DNA of 64,000 nucleotides, taken from positions 4,402,001 to 4,466,000 of the forward strand of contig NZ_CP150900.1 of the NCBI RefSeq assembly GCF_038050405.1. Direction: 5' to 3'. The notes under the pieces are model-generated. The model worked only from the letters and a program-made list of their open reading frames with translations, was not told the DNA's origin and did not search any database. Both the position numbers and the translations under genes were made by a program. This DNA comes from Paraburkholderia sp. IMGN_8 (GTDB lineage Bacteria; Pseudomonadota; Gammaproteobacteria; Burkholderiales; Burkholderiaceae). The stretch's first letter is position 1, and each line of letters starts with the position of its first letter. This document shows, in pieces, positions 1-8,984 of the stretch.

Positions 1-835
1 CGTCGAGCGCACCGTCGCCCAGTTCGGCGGGAAAACGCAGACCCCAGGCGTGCGCCGAGCGGATCTCGTCGTAGATCGACTGCGCGATGCGGCGTGCGCC
101 TTCGTGATCGGGCGGCGGAATCTCATAGACGTTCATGCGGTTCAGGATCGGTTCGGGAATCGAGCGCTCGTCATTCGCGGTCGCGATCCAGATCACATGG
201 CCCGCATTGATCGGAATCTCGGCGAATTCGTCGATGAAGGTCTGCGCCGTGTCGTGCTCGAGCAGCGCATAGAGCGCGCCGAGCGGATCGTATTGCGAAT
301 CGCCCGTGGCCTTGTCGATTTCGTCGACGGCAATCACGGGGTTCGCATAGCTGCCGTTCACCAGCGCCTCGAACACCTTGCCTGGCTTCGCGTTCTTCCA
401 TTGCGACGAGGCGCCCGACAGAATCCACCCCGCCGTCAGCGAACTCATCGCCACGTATTGATAGGCGGTGCCGAGCAGGCGCGCCAACTGCTTCGCAAAA
501 TGCGTCTTGCCGATGCCGGGATCGCCGAGCAGCAGGATCGGCATCAGTTCGAGCCGGTCTTCGGTCTCGAGACACAAGGCGACCTGCTTGCGGATATCGT
601 CGAGCGGTTCGGAAAAGTTGGGCAGCGCGTCGATCAGATCGTCGATCGAGGGCATCCGGTTCGGCTTGACGCAAAAGCGCAGGTTGCCGGTTTTCAGCAT
701 CTTTTCGTATGTGGCACGCAGCGCCTCGTTCGCGCCTTCGCCGAGATCGTTCAGCGCGGTTTCTACCTGATCGAGGTCGTACACCTGACTGAAAGACGCC
801 ACCGCGATTTCCTGTTTGACCATAGCTGTTGTCAT
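1..835 (-). CDS. AAA+ ATPase with Lon-like ATPase core (partial, cut by window edge)
   Basis: The frame is open from an ATG at 835 down to the left edge, giving 278 residues; the C-terminus lies outside the window. A purine-rich GGGGTGA stretch sits just upstream of the ATG. Visible motifs are Walker A GDPGIGKT (about residues 104-111), Walker B VIAVDEID (167-174) and a sensor-1-like WIATAND (216-222). An arginine-finger-like LNRMN follows near 231. The order and spacing resemble the ATPase module of Lon/ClpX-type AAA+ proteins, but the N-terminal 90 residues do not look like a Lon substrate domain and any protease domain would be off the window. The protein probably remodels or loads a partner using ATP. 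The substrate is unknown. Confidence 0.8.
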   Translation of the reverse strand, partial: MTTAMVKQEIAVASFSQVYDLDQVETALNDLGEGANEALRATYEKMLKTGNLRFCVKPNRMPSIDDLIDALPNFSEPLDDIRKQVALCLETEDRLELMPILLLGDPGIGKTHFAKQLARLLGTAYQYVAMSSLTAGWILSGASSQWKNAKPGKVFEALVNGSYANPVIAVDEIDKATGDSQYDPLGALYALLEHDTAQTFIDEFAEIPINAGHVIWIATANDERSIPEPILNRMNVYEIPPPDHEGARRIAQSIYDEIRSAHAWGLRFPAELGDGALD

Positions 836-1140
836 CGCTCACCCCGTCTGGCTGGTCTTGCTGCAGCGGCCCCCTGTTGGGCGCCGTTTCAAGATCAGTG
901 TAACGAGGCCATATTCGCGTGCAAGCCAGCAGTCGTGCGGCTCTGCTGCTAACAACGGCTTGTTATTCGCGACACCCCGAAGGAAGTCCTCTTGGGGGAT
1001 TTACAACCCCAGCAGAAATTCACTATTGCTGAACGCGGCCCCCTTTGAAGTGTCAGAAAAGCGTTGCGGTCATCAGGCGTAAGATGGCCGTCTGACTACT
1101 CGGGCGGACGCCGTCCCGGACTGTCCCGGAGAATTTTTCT
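836..1140. other. Intergenic region between divergent genes, with a dispersed hairpin motif
   Basis: The region separates the leftward ATPase gene from the rightward exported-protein gene, so it should hold two promoters; no strong sigma-70 boxes stand out. It contains a small hairpin motif at 975-998 that is shared with copy C of the foldback repeat, described separately. A GC-rich palindromic stretch lies at about 1101-1130. Confidence 0.5.
975..998. repeat. Short dispersed hairpin motif shared with repeat copy C
   Basis: CCCCGAAGGAAGTCC followed by CTTGGGGG can pair end to end (CCCC/GGGG plus AAG/CTT). The same 15-base block occurs at 24478-24492 and, inverted, at 23903-23917, inside both arms of foldback repeat C. 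Finding the motif alone here shows that it is a separate small dispersed unit and not part of the large repeat. Confidence 0.6.
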
Positions 1141-1635
1141 ATGTGGAAAACCAGTATCGCGGCCGTGCTGCTCGGCACTTCGTTGCTTGCATATGCGCAA
1201 CAACGGCCGGCACAGCAGGCCGTGCAATGGCAGTTGCAGGTGATGCGCGACGGCCAGCAGATCGACGCATTCGACGGCACCACGACCGTCGGCCAGGCGC
1301 GCACCGACACGCATCACAAGATCGTGCAGCACAATGTCGGTTGCAAAGACCAGCCCGCCGGCAGCCTCGATCTGGCGCGCACGGTGACGGTCTCGCCGCT
1401 GCAAGCCGATACGAACGAGATCACACTGTCGATCGAATCGCAGGAAACCTTCGAGGAAAACACCCCGCAACAAACCGACACCGGTTGCAAACTGCCGCCG
1501 CAACCGCGTCAGGTGAGCGCGAGCCATCCAGGTCTGAAGGTGCCGGCCGGCCAGTGGACCAGTTGGACGATCGTCGACAAGAACCCGAACCTGGTCTACC
1601 GCGTGCGTGCGAGCCTCGCGAATAGCGCAAATTGA
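1141..1635 (+). CDS. Exported hypothetical protein, 164 aa
   Basis: This is a small secreted or periplasmic protein of unknown function. Residues 1-19 form a typical Sec signal peptide (short basic start, hydrophobic core, LAYA end) with predicted cleavage before QQ. The mature part is about 145 residues, mostly polar and beta-prone, with two cysteines (C68 and C116), both in GCK contexts, that could form a periplasmic disulfide. GGAG lies about nine bases before the ATG. It is followed 64 bp later by an EEP hydrolase on the same strand, so the two may be co-transcribed. I do not recognise the family. Confidence 0.7.
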   Translation: MWKTSIAAVLLGTSLLAYAQQRPAQQAVQWQLQVMRDGQQIDAFDGTTTVGQARTDTHHKIVQHNVGCKDQPAGSLDLARTVTVSPLQADTNEITLSIESQETFEENTPQQTDTGCKLPPQPRQVSASHPGLKVPAGQWTSWTIVDKNPNLVYRVRASLANSAN

Positions 1636-1699
1636 AGCTGAAGCGGATAACCGCAGCGAATAACTGAAGCCCCCAAACAGAACACGTGGACAACGCGGC

Positions 1700-2500
1700 A
1701 TGCGAAACCCCGAAGAATTGATCCGCGAGAACGTAGCGCCCAAGGATTTCATTGCGGTGAGCTGGAACCTGCATAAAGGCCGCACGCCGCTCGGCTTTCA
1801 GGCCTGGCAGGCGATGCAGCGCTGGGTTCAGTCGACCCACGCGGACGCGTACTTTTTGCAGGAAGCGATGGCGCGACGGATGCCGTCGCCGGTGCTCTCG
1901 CCCGGCTTCGGCGCGCTTCACACCGCCGATCCGTTGAGCGACGTCTGGCACTGCCAGGCCACCGAGATTGCGCGCGCGCTGGAACTGGAAATCGCGCTTG
2001 GGCCGAATGTCTTCAAGCCGTCGTGGCGGCATGGCAATGCGATTCTGTCGCCGCATCCGCTCGATCTCGGCGGACGCTGGGATATTTCCGCGCATCGCTT
2101 CGAAAAGCGCGGCTTGCTGGTGGCGCGGGCGACCTTCGGCGGTCACTCGGTCACGCTGCTGTGCGCGCATCTGGCGCTCACGCGCTCGGCGCGTTTGCGG
2201 CAGATGAACTGGATCGCCCACTGGATCGCGAAGGAAGCGCCCGAAGGTCCGCTGGTTCTCGCCGGCGACTTCAACGACTGGCGCAACGACTCGGTGCCGC
2301 TATTCCGCGAGCATGGTTTACAGGAAGTGGCGACGCTGCTCGGCGAATCGGGCCGCACATTTCCGGCCTTCTCACCGGCGCTCGCGCTCGACAAGATGTT
2401 TGTACGCGGCATGCAGCCGATCGAATGGATCCAGCCGACCCAGGAAACGGCGTGGCTGTCGGATCACTTGCCGTATATGGCTCGCTTGCGGGTCGAATGA
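1700..2500 (+). CDS. Endonuclease/exonuclease/phosphatase (EEP) family protein
   Basis: A 266-residue protein of the EEP (DNase I-like) fold. The metal-binding and catalytic positions are visible: N23 (SWNLHKG), E55 (LQE), D190 and N192 (AGDFNDW), and D255-H256 (SDHLP) near the C-terminus. There is no signal peptide or membrane anchor, so it should act in the cytoplasm. EEP enzymes cleave phosphodiester or phosphomonoester bonds in DNA, RNA, lipids or nucleotides, and the substrate cannot be read from this sequence. Proteins of this type are often encoded next to cardiolipin synthase-like genes, but none is present here. Confidence 0.85.
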   Translation: MRNPEELIRENVAPKDFIAVSWNLHKGRTPLGFQAWQAMQRWVQSTHADAYFLQEAMARRMPSPVLSPGFGALHTADPLSDVWHCQATEIARALELEIALGPNVFKPSWRHGNAILSPHPLDLGGRWDISAHRFEKRGLLVARATFGGHSVTLLCAHLALTRSARLRQMNWIAHWIAKEAPEGPLVLAGDFNDWRNDSVPLFREHGLQEVATLLGESGRTFPAFSPALALDKMFVRGMQPIEWIQPTQETAWLSDHLPYMARLRVE

Positions 2501-3030
2501 GTTGTGGGGCGGCGCTGCCGCCTTGTTAAAAATCGCCGCGCTCGCGCTGCGCATCTCGCCGTTCCATCCTGATCTCCGCGCCTTTTTCGCCGATTTCACC
2601 CGGGTTTGCCAGTTTCGCCAGCAGGGTCAATGCTGCAGCGCATGGCGGGTTTCGGTATGATCTTGAAAACGTTGCCCGCGCGGCGCGCCTATCCGGCGCA
2701 TGCCGGACAGCCGATGGCAGCCGCCGTGCGCGGTTTTCGCCCATCGCCGTACCCTCGCCGAAGCGCGGCTGCACCCACGCCAATGTACTTCGCGGCGCCC
2801 GATTGTATCGACAGCCGGCGCCGACGCTTCGAGGTCCGGTAACCCGCTTTACCACGTCGCTTTGCCACGTTTATCGCGCTCAACTGCAGCGCCGCAGCCC
2901 TTATGCAGCGGGCGCGGTAAAATAGCAGATTGCGCGTGATTCCCGACCACGGGTTAGCGCAGCATCGCCCTTGCCGTGCCGGCCGGCTAAAACGACTGGC
3001 CGCCTTTGTTTTCGCACTATCCAAGAAGCC
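2501..3030. other. 530-bp intergenic region before the ferredoxin reductase gene
   Basis: A GC-rich stem-loop (GGCGGC/GCCGCC, 2508-2522) follows the EEP gene and may end its transcript, although the T-run is poor. The rest holds no convincing gene on either strand. A TAAAAT box at 2918-2923 is a possible -10 element for the reductase gene, without a good -35. Confidence 0.4.
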
Positions 3031-3801
3031 ATGAGCAACCTGAATCCACAAACCGTCCTGAGCGTCCATCACTGGACCGATACGCTTTTCAGCTTCACCT
3101 GCACGCGCGATCCGTCGTTCCGTTTTGAAAACGGGCAGTTCACGATGGTGGGCCTCGAAGTCGAAGGCAAGCCGCTGATCCGCGCCTACAGCCTCGCGAG
3201 TGCGAACTATGAAGAGCACCTCGAATTCCTGAGCATCAAGGTGCAGGACGGCCCGCTCACGTCGCGTTTGCAGCATCTGAAGGTCGGCGACGAAGTGCTG
3301 ATCGGCAAGAAGCCGGTCGGCACGCTGATGGCCGACAACCTGCTGCCGGGCAAGACGCTGTGGCTGCTGTCCACCGGCACGGGTCTCGCGCCATTCATGT
3401 CGATCATCAAGGATCCGGACATTTACGACCGCTACGAGCGCGTGATCCTGACCCACACCTGCCGTTTCGTCGACGAACTGGCGTACAAGGAATACATCAC
3501 GGATCATCTGCCGGCTCACGAACATCTGGGCGAGCTGGTGCAGGAAAAGCTGCTGTATTACCCGACCGTCACGCGTGAAGCGTTCCAGAACCGTGGCCGC
3601 ATCACTGAACTGATCGAAACCGAAAAGCTGTTCGCCGACCTCGGCGTGCCGGGCTTCTCGCTCGAAAACGACCGCGTGATGCTGTGCGGTAGCCCGCACA
3701 TGCTGCGCGACACGCGCGAACTGCTGGACAAGCTCGGCTTCGAGGAAGGCAGCAACAATTCGCCGGGTCACTACGTGGTCGAAAAGGCGTTTGTGGGCTA
3801 A
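3031..3801 (+). CDS. fpr: Ferredoxin--NADP reductase
   Basis: A flavoprotein of 256 residues that moves electrons between NADP(H) and ferredoxin or flavodoxin. The FAD-binding RxYS motif is at R51-S54 (RAYSLAS), and the NADP-binding STGTGLAP stretch is at 114-121. A CGSPHM motif sits near the C-terminus, as in bacterial Fpr proteins. Length and layout match the short bacterial (Azotobacter-type) subclass. The start at 3031 gives the usual MSNLNPQTV opening; an upstream in-frame extension is possible but has no homology-like features. In proteobacteria Fpr supports oxidative-stress defence and iron-sulfur or haem metabolism. A strong terminator follows. Confidence 0.93.
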   Translation: MSNLNPQTVLSVHHWTDTLFSFTCTRDPSFRFENGQFTMVGLEVEGKPLIRAYSLASANYEEHLEFLSIKVQDGPLTSRLQHLKVGDEVLIGKKPVGTLMADNLLPGKTLWLLSTGTGLAPFMSIIKDPDIYDRYERVILTHTCRFVDELAYKEYITDHLPAHEHLGELVQEKLLYYPTVTREAFQNRGRITELIETEKLFADLGVPGFSLENDRVMLCGSPHMLRDTRELLDKLGFEEGSNNSPGHYVVEKAFVG

Positions 3802-3844
3802 GCGTCGCTTGACCGGCAGCTAGCAAGTGCTGCGCAAGTATCGG

Positions 3845-3870
3845 AAAGGAGCCTTCGGGCTCCTTTTTTT
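3845..3870 (+). terminator. Rho-independent terminator after fpr
   Basis: AAAGGAGCC and GGCTCCTTT form a perfect 9-bp stem around a TTCG tetraloop, followed by a run of T. It lies 43 bp after the fpr stop codon. Confidence 0.9.
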
Positions 3871-4359
3871 ATTGCGTCAAACGTCAAAATAGCCGAAAAC
3901 CGGCCCGGGAAAAGCGTGGCGGACAGATGTGCCGACGCTTCGCCACGCGTGGCGGCAACGTTGCGCGGCGCCTGAAACGCCCCGAGCCACGTGTGTTGCG
4001 TGGTTACAAATGCCGCCCTATGTTTTGACATTTAACGTCAGTATTATTCCTACAAGTACGACGTTGCGGTACATCAACCATTGCGTGAAATATAAGCGCT
4101 AACCCTTGGTGTACCTGCACTTTTTCTTTTTTTGAGATATCATCGCGGCGCACGATCAGTCGCTTTAGCATGCCGTCGCAGTACGATCCGTTTGTTACTG
4201 AATGTAAATTTCGTTACGCCTTGCCGTAGCGATTTGTCCGTCACGCCATGCGCGTCGCGGACATTTCTGGAGGCCAGAGACTCGCATGCGTTCTTTCGTC
4301 TTCGCGCCGCCGACGCGCACCCGCTTTGCCGTCCACACCGCTTCCTGAGAAGGAAAGTC
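3871..4359. other. Intergenic region upstream of the two-component operon
   Basis: This long leader precedes the histidine kinase. It is locally AT-richer than its surroundings (4020-4140). A TGAC-N7-GTCA palindrome at 4026-4040 is a possible operator. A TATAAG box is seen at about 4091-4096. No gene is visible here. Confidence 0.4.
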
Positions 4360-5310
4360 ATGGATACGTCGACTGTCGTCCCGTTCAGTGCGCACATTCC
4401 GCCCTCTCTGGTCCGTCATGGATTCGTTACGCCCGCAGCGAGCGCCTCCTCGGCCGAGGTCACGGCCCAGCATGCCGCTTCGGCATCCGGTTCGACGCCC
4501 GCGTCGCTGCGCCGCCGCGGCGCGCAGCAGTCCGCGCCGCAATCCGCCGCCGAGCGCGAACTTGCACGGCTGCACGCCCGCGTGCGCGAACTGTCGGCTG
4601 AACTCGTGCAGGCGCAGGAAGCGGCCTGCCGCCATGTGGCGCGCGAACTGCACGACGGCGTGGGCGCAGAACTGACAGCCACGCGCTTTGCGCTCGCCGG
4701 CGTCGAAACCTGGCTACCCGCCGACGCGCCGCCGCAATGCGCCGCCGCGCTCGAAGTCGCGAACCGTTCGCTCGACGCTGTCTGCACCGCGAGCCGTCAG
4801 GCCGTGGCTGAGTTGCATGCGCCGTCGCTGGATGCGGGCATCGTCGGTGCGCTGGCGCAATGGGCCGGCGACTTCGCCACGCGCACTCGACTGCGCACGA
4901 GTTTCGTCTGCGCCACCGACGTGCGGCTCACACGGCTGCCCGCCGACGCGGCGCTCGCCGTGTTCCGCGTCGCCCAGGAAGCGCTGAACAATATCGCCAA
5001 ACACGCGCGCGCCGAAGCCGCCGACGTGCGGCTCGAAACCAGCCGCCGTTATCTGACGCTGATCGTCAGCGACGACGGTATCGGCCTGGCGCGCAACGCC
5101 CGCAGCCGTCGCGGCCATTTCGGCCTGAGCAGCATGCGGGCGCGCTGCGCCGCCTTCGACGGCACACTGCGCGTCGGCGCCCGGAGCACGGGTGCCCGCC
5201 GCGGCGAGAGCGGCAACTCAATGCGCGGCACGACTGTGTATGCACGCTTTGCGTGGGATGCGATCCTGGCGAGCGCGCCGGACACTGAACGCCGCGCGCT
5301 TCAATCGTGA
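4360..5310 (+). CDS. Sensor histidine kinase, NarX/UhpB type (HisKA_3), soluble
   Basis: A 316-residue kinase. A purine-rich AGAAGGAAAG precedes the ATG at 4360, which is preferred over upstream in-frame codons. Residues 1-65 are Ala/Ser-rich and probably disordered; residues 62-90 form a coiled-coil-like helix. The phosphoacceptor is H98 in the RELHDGVGAEL motif typical of HisKA_3. The HATPase_c domain shows an N-box (QEALNNIAKHA), a G1 box (VSDDGIGL) and a G2-like box (GHFGLSSM). No transmembrane or recognisable sensor domain is present, so the signal must be cytoplasmic or come from a partner. It lies ten bases before its NarL-type response regulator. The signal and target genes are unknown. 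Confidence 0.88.
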   Translation: MDTSTVVPFSAHIPPSLVRHGFVTPAASASSAEVTAQHAASASGSTPASLRRRGAQQSAPQSAAERELARLHARVRELSAELVQAQEAACRHVARELHDGVGAELTATRFALAGVETWLPADAPPQCAAALEVANRSLDAVCTASRQAVAELHAPSLDAGIVGALAQWAGDFATRTRLRTSFVCATDVRLTRLPADAALAVFRVAQEALNNIAKHARAEAADVRLETSRRYLTLIVSDDGIGLARNARSRRGHFGLSSMRARCAAFDGTLRVGARSTGARRGESGNSMRGTTVYARFAWDAILASAPDTERRALQS

Positions 5311-5320
5311 GTACGCCATC

Positions 5321-5977
5321 ATGAGCCTGCGCATCCTGCTCGCCGACGACCACGCGGTGGTCCGCCAAGGCGTCCGTCAGTTGCTGCTCGACCGCGGCGT
5401 GGCGCGCGAAGTCACCGAGGCGCAAAGCGGCGCCGAGGCGCTCGACGCAGTCGGCAAACACAGCTACGACGTGGTGCTGCTCGACATTTCGCTGCCCGAC
5501 ATCAACGGCGTCGAAGTGCTCAAGCGTCTGAAACGCAAAGCGCCGCGCGTGGCCGTGCTGATGTTCTCGATGTACCGCGAAGACCAGTACGCCGTGCGCG
5601 CACTGAAGGCGGGCGCCGCCGGCTACCTGTCGAAAACCGTCGACGCCGCGCAGATGATTAGCGCGATCCAGCAGGTCGCGGCGGGCCGCAAATACGTCAG
5701 CCCGGCAATGGCCGAAGCGCTGGCCGACTACGTGTCATTCGACGGCGAGCAATTGCCGCACGAAAAGCTCTCCGATCGCGAATATCAGACGCTATGCATG
5801 CTGGCGTCGGGCAAGCGCCTGACCGACATCGCCACTACGCTATCGCTGTCGGTGAAGACCGTCAGCGTGTACCGGACCCGGCTGCTCGAAAAGATGAAGC
5901 TGCGCAACAACGCGGAGCTGACCTTCTATGTGATGAGCAACCGTCTCGTCGACCTGAATCCGGCGATGGCGGGCTGA
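5321..5977 (+). CDS. NarL/FixJ-family response regulator
   Basis: A 218-residue regulator made of a receiver domain and a LuxR-type HTH. The acidic pair D9-D10, the phosphorylation site D55 (LLDISLP) and the switch and lysine positions (MFSMY, SKTVD) are all present. The C-terminal LSDREYQTLCMLASGK segment starts the GerE/LuxR helix-turn-helix, and SVKTVSVYRTRLLEKM is its recognition helix region. It starts 10 bp after the histidine kinase stop codon, so the two are one operon and almost certainly a cognate pair. It should bind DNA when phosphorylated; its regulon cannot be told from the window. Confidence 0.93.
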   Translation: MSLRILLADDHAVVRQGVRQLLLDRGVAREVTEAQSGAEALDAVGKHSYDVVLLDISLPDINGVEVLKRLKRKAPRVAVLMFSMYREDQYAVRALKAGAAGYLSKTVDAAQMISAIQQVAAGRKYVSPAMAEALADYVSFDGEQLPHEKLSDREYQTLCMLASGKRLTDIATTLSLSVKTVSVYRTRLLEKMKLRNNAELTFYVMSNRLVDLNPAMAG

Positions 5978-6124
5978 GGCCGGCCGCCGTCCACCCACCT
6001 TCCATCCACTGCGCGACGCCTGAAAACACTGTCCCAAAATGGTGCAAAGGCGCGCATCCGTTAAAATCGCGGGTTTCCCGACATTCGGCGCGCAAGATGC
6101 GTGCACTACTGGAGACCCCCGCCA

Positions 6125-7516
6125 ATGTCCCTGTTTCGCAAGAAGAGCGTCGAACATATGCTCGTGGCGAGCGCTCAAAGCGCCGGCCTTAAAAAAGCGC
6201 TCGGCGCGCTCGATCTGACCTTCCTCGGCGTCGGCGCCATTATCGGCACTGGCATTTTCGTGCTGACCGGCACGGGCGCGGTCCAGGCCGGCCCGGCGCT
6301 GATGATCGCGTTCCTGATCGCGGCGCTCGCGTGCGGCTTTGCAGCACTCGCGTACGCCGAATTCGCGTCGACGATTCCGGTCGCGGGTTCTATCTACACG
6401 TACTCGTACGCGACGCTCGGCGAACTGGCCGCATGGATCATCGGCTGGGACTTGATGCTCGAGTATGGGCTGGCGACTTCGGCCGTGTCGGTCGGCTGGT
6501 CCGGCTATCTGCAATCGCTGCTGTCGGGCTTTGGCATTGCGCTGCCGGTGGCGCTGTCGGCGGCGCCTGGCGCTTTGCCTGGGCATGAGACGTTCTTCAA
6601 TCTGCCTGCTTTCCTCGTGATGATGGCAATCACTGCGTTGTTGTCGGTCGGCGTGCGCGAATCCGCGCGGATCAACAACATCATGGTGGCGATCAAGGTT
6701 GTCGTGGTGTTGCTGGTGATCGCGGTCGGCGTGTTCCACGTGACGCCGGCCAACTGGCATCCGTTCATGCCGAACGGCTGGAACGGCGTGTTCGGCGCCG
6801 CGGCGGTGATGTTCTTCGCGTTCATCGGTTTCGATTCGGTTTCTTCCGCTGCGGAAGAAGTGAAGAATCCCAAGCGCGACCTGCCGATTGGGATCATTGC
6901 CTCGCTGGGCGTTTGCGCGGTGTTGTATGTGGCCGTGGCGGCCGTTGTCACGGGGATCGTGCCGTCGGCGCAGTTCGCCAATATTTCGCACCCTGTGTCT
7001 TATGCGTTGCAGGTTGCGGGTCAGAAATGGGTGGCGGGCTTTATCGACCTTGGCGCCGTGCTTGGCATGCTGACCGTGATTCTGGTGATGGCTTACGGCC
7101 AGACACGGGTGATCTTCGCGATGTCTCGGGATGGGTTGTTGCCTGCGCGGCTTTCTCGTGTGCATCCCCGGTTTGCTACGCCTTTCTTTACCACGTGGAT
7201 GGTCGGGATTTTCTTCGGGTTGATTGGCGCTTTGGTGCCTTTGAATGTGCTTGCTGAGCTGATCAATATCGGCACGTTGGCCGCGTTTTCGATGGTGTCG
7301 ATTGCTGTTCTTGTTTTGCGTAGAACGCATCCTGAGTTGCCTCGGGCGTTTCGCTGCCCTGGCGTGCCGGTTGTGCCGGTGGTGGCTGTTGCCTCTTGTC
7401 TGTTTTTGATGGTCAATCTGCAGGCGGTTACCTGGATTGCTTTTGTGGTTTGGCTTCTTATTGGAATGGTGATTTATTTTGGCTATTCGCGGAGGCATTC
7501 CAAGTTAGCGAGGTAG
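6125..7516 (+). CDS. APC-family amino acid permease (cationic amino acid transporter type)
   Basis: An integral membrane transporter of 463 residues with about 12 hydrophobic segments. The GVGAIIGTGIFVLTG segment near residues 37-51 is the unwound substrate-binding TM1 of the APC superfamily. FIGFDSVSSAAEEVKNPKRD in the middle and the short hydrophilic ends fit the YfnA/CAT-like subgroup that carries basic or branched-chain amino acids by proton coupling. GGAG at 6111-6114 supports the ATG at 6125. Codon use changes along the gene: the first half uses C/G-ending codons, the last third is rich in T- and G-ending codons. The stop codon lies only about 12 bp before foldback repeat A. Confidence 0.9.
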   Translation: MSLFRKKSVEHMLVASAQSAGLKKALGALDLTFLGVGAIIGTGIFVLTGTGAVQAGPALMIAFLIAALACGFAALAYAEFASTIPVAGSIYTYSYATLGELAAWIIGWDLMLEYGLATSAVSVGWSGYLQSLLSGFGIALPVALSAAPGALPGHETFFNLPAFLVMMAITALLSVGVRESARINNIMVAIKVVVVLLVIAVGVFHVTPANWHPFMPNGWNGVFGAAAVMFFAFIGFDSVSSAAEEVKNPKRDLPIGIIASLGVCAVLYVAVAAVVTGIVPSAQFANISHPVSYALQVAGQKWVAGFIDLGAVLGMLTVILVMAYGQTRVIFAMSRDGLLPARLSRVHPRFATPFFTTWMVGIFFGLIGALVPLNVLAELINIGTLAAFSMVSIAVLVLRRTHPELPRAFRCPGVPVVPVVAVASCLFLMVNLQAVTWIAFVVWLLIGMVIYFGYSRRHSKLAR

Positions 7517-7528
7517 GTTTTTTGTTTT

Positions 7529-8283
7529 TTTTGCCTGCGCGGCGCTGTGGGTGTGTGCCTGCGGCGGTGGCCTTTCCTTGATTTGTTATTGGTCTATTAG
7601 CGTCGCCCCTGTGCGGGGCAGGCACTTACTTTCTTTGCCGCCGCAAAGAAAGTAAGCAAAGAAAGCGGCTTCACCCCGCTAATTCTTAAGCGGGTCCCCT
7701 GGCTTGGAGGAGGCAGTGGAGCATCTGGAATCGGTGTTCTCGCACATTCAGCCCTGGTGACAAGGCAGTCATACTTCCGGCGGCGCTTCGCGCGCCGCAG
7801 CGGTACTTCATCAAACGACCTCCTGCTTTTGGCACTCGCCTTTCGACCAGCGTTGGCCTGCCGATGCATTGCCAACGCCCAACGTGTGCCAACATTTCGC
7901 TCTGGGTGATAAGTTCGCGCATGCACAAAGCTGCGCCTCGCCGAGGCGTAGCCGATGGCCCCCACCGCCCACAAACGAAGCCACTGGTTTCCCTTGCAGA
8001 CCGTTCCGGCGAGCACGCAGTGCGAGGCGGGAAGCATGACTGCCTTGTCACCAGGGCGGAGTGTGCGAGAGCACCGATTCCAGATGCTCCACTATCCCCT
8101 CCAAGCCGGGGGACCCGCTTAAGAATTAGCGGTGTGAAGCCGCTTTCTTTGCTTACTTTCTTTGCGGCGGCAAAGAAAGTAAGTGCCCGCCCCGCACAGG
8201 GGCGACGCTAATAAACCACTAAGAAATCAAGGAAAGGCCAACGCCACAGGCACACAGCCATAACGCGCCACGCAAGGCAAAAC
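7529..8283. repeat. Foldback repeat, copy A (~755 bp, inverted arms ~250 bp)
   Basis: Left arm 7529-7778 and right arm 8030-8283 are inverted copies of each other around a core of about 250 bp. Each arm runs from a TTTGCCTGCGCGGCGC-like outer end through TGGCCTTTCCTTG and a small GCCCC/GGGGC hairpin (7605-7619). A perfect 14-bp hairpin follows (7625-7638 with 7643-7656, core CTTACTTTCTTTGC), then TTCTTAAGCGGGTCCCC, and the inner end is GTGACAAGGCAGTCAT. The core holds one GGTACTTCATCAAA unit. Short ORFs within it are chance readings of the repeat. No transposase gene or clear target-site duplication is seen. The element fills the gap between the permease and the molybdenum hydroxylase operon. 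Confidence 0.88.
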
Positions 8284-8455
8284 CCCCAATCACGCGCTAC
8301 GCGCAAAAAAACCCCAACAACTTCCCCTCATAGCGCCATCGCCCAATTTGTGCTTTACTTTTCGGCAGAACCATAAAAAGAAAGCAACAAACACATCGGA
8401 CCAGCTGAAGGCAAGAAACAAAAAAGTCCGATCTCACCCCATAAGGAGACACTCC
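8284..8455. promoter_or_regulatory. A/C-rich leader of the molybdenum hydroxylase operon
   Basis: This 170-bp stretch between repeat A and the first operon gene is markedly rich in A and C on the + strand. AAGGAGA (8443-8449) is a strong ribosome binding site for the ATG at 8456. The operon promoter must lie here or in the right arm of the repeat; no confident -35/-10 pair was found. Confidence 0.4.
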
Positions 8456-8974
8456 ATGGCGATCAGCATCAGTCTGACGGTGAACGGCGCGCCCATCAGC
8501 GCCTCAATCGAACCTAACACCCTGCTTGTCCAGTTCCTTCGCGATCAACTCCGCCTCACCGGCACGCACATCGGTTGCGATACTGCCCAGTGCGGCGCAT
8601 GCACAGTCCACCTGAACGGCCGCTCGATCAAATCCTGCAACATCCTCGCGGTCCAGGCCGAAGGCGCAGAAGTCACCACCATCGAAGGGCTCGCCAAAGA
8701 CGGCGCCCTGCATCCGATGCAAGCGGCTTTCAAACACTGCCACGGGTTGCAGTGCGGCTTCTGTACACCAGGCATGGTGATGAGCGCCATCTCGCTCGTC
8801 CAGCGTCAACCCGATCTCACCAGTGACGACGTGCGCGCCCAGCTCGACGGCAATCTGTGCCGCTGTACGGGATATCACAACATCGTCAAAGCCGTGCTCG
8901 AAGGCGCGGCCGGTATGAAGTCCTCCGGCACGGCCCACGCCGGCGCGTCGGCCACCGCCCAAGCGACCGCCTGA
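8456..8974 (+). CDS. Molybdenum hydroxylase small subunit, [2Fe-2S] protein (CoxS-like)
   Basis: A 172-residue small subunit that passes electrons from the molybdenum centre to FAD. The N-terminal plant-type ferredoxin cluster has the pattern [12 protein letters not shown] plus a later SC. The C-terminal all-helical domain has QCGFCTPGM and NLCRCTGY, so all eight cysteines for two [2Fe-2S] clusters are in place. A short Ala/Ser/Thr tail follows. The start at 8456 has AAGGAGA upstream. It is the first of seven consecutive genes on the + strand, in the order small, large and medium subunit, MoxR ATPase, VWA, CoxG, XdhC. The subunit is shared by CO, xanthine, nicotinate and aldehyde dehydrogenases, so it does not define the substrate. 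Confidence 0.93.
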   Translation: MAISISLTVNGAPISASIEPNTLLVQFLRDQLRLTGTHIGCDTAQCGACTVHLNGRSIKSCNILAVQAEGAEVTTIEGLAKDGALHPMQAAFKHCHGLQCGFCTPGMVMSAISLVQRQPDLTSDDVRAQLDGNLCRCTGYHNIVKAVLEGAAGMKSSGTAHAGASATAQATA

Positions 8975-8984
8975 GGAGCCAACG

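Noticed and set aside
2689..3771. 360-codon frame on the - strand opposite fpr
   Set aside because: It is the antisense shadow of fpr and its leader; the + frame has clear FAD and NADP motifs.
7597..8211. ORFs of 115-146 codons on both strands inside repeat A, with similar ones in B and C
   Set aside because: The same peptide stretches recur in all three copies on both strands because the repeat is palindromic. They lack binding sites, and their frames change with the hairpins, so they are readings of the repeat and not genes.
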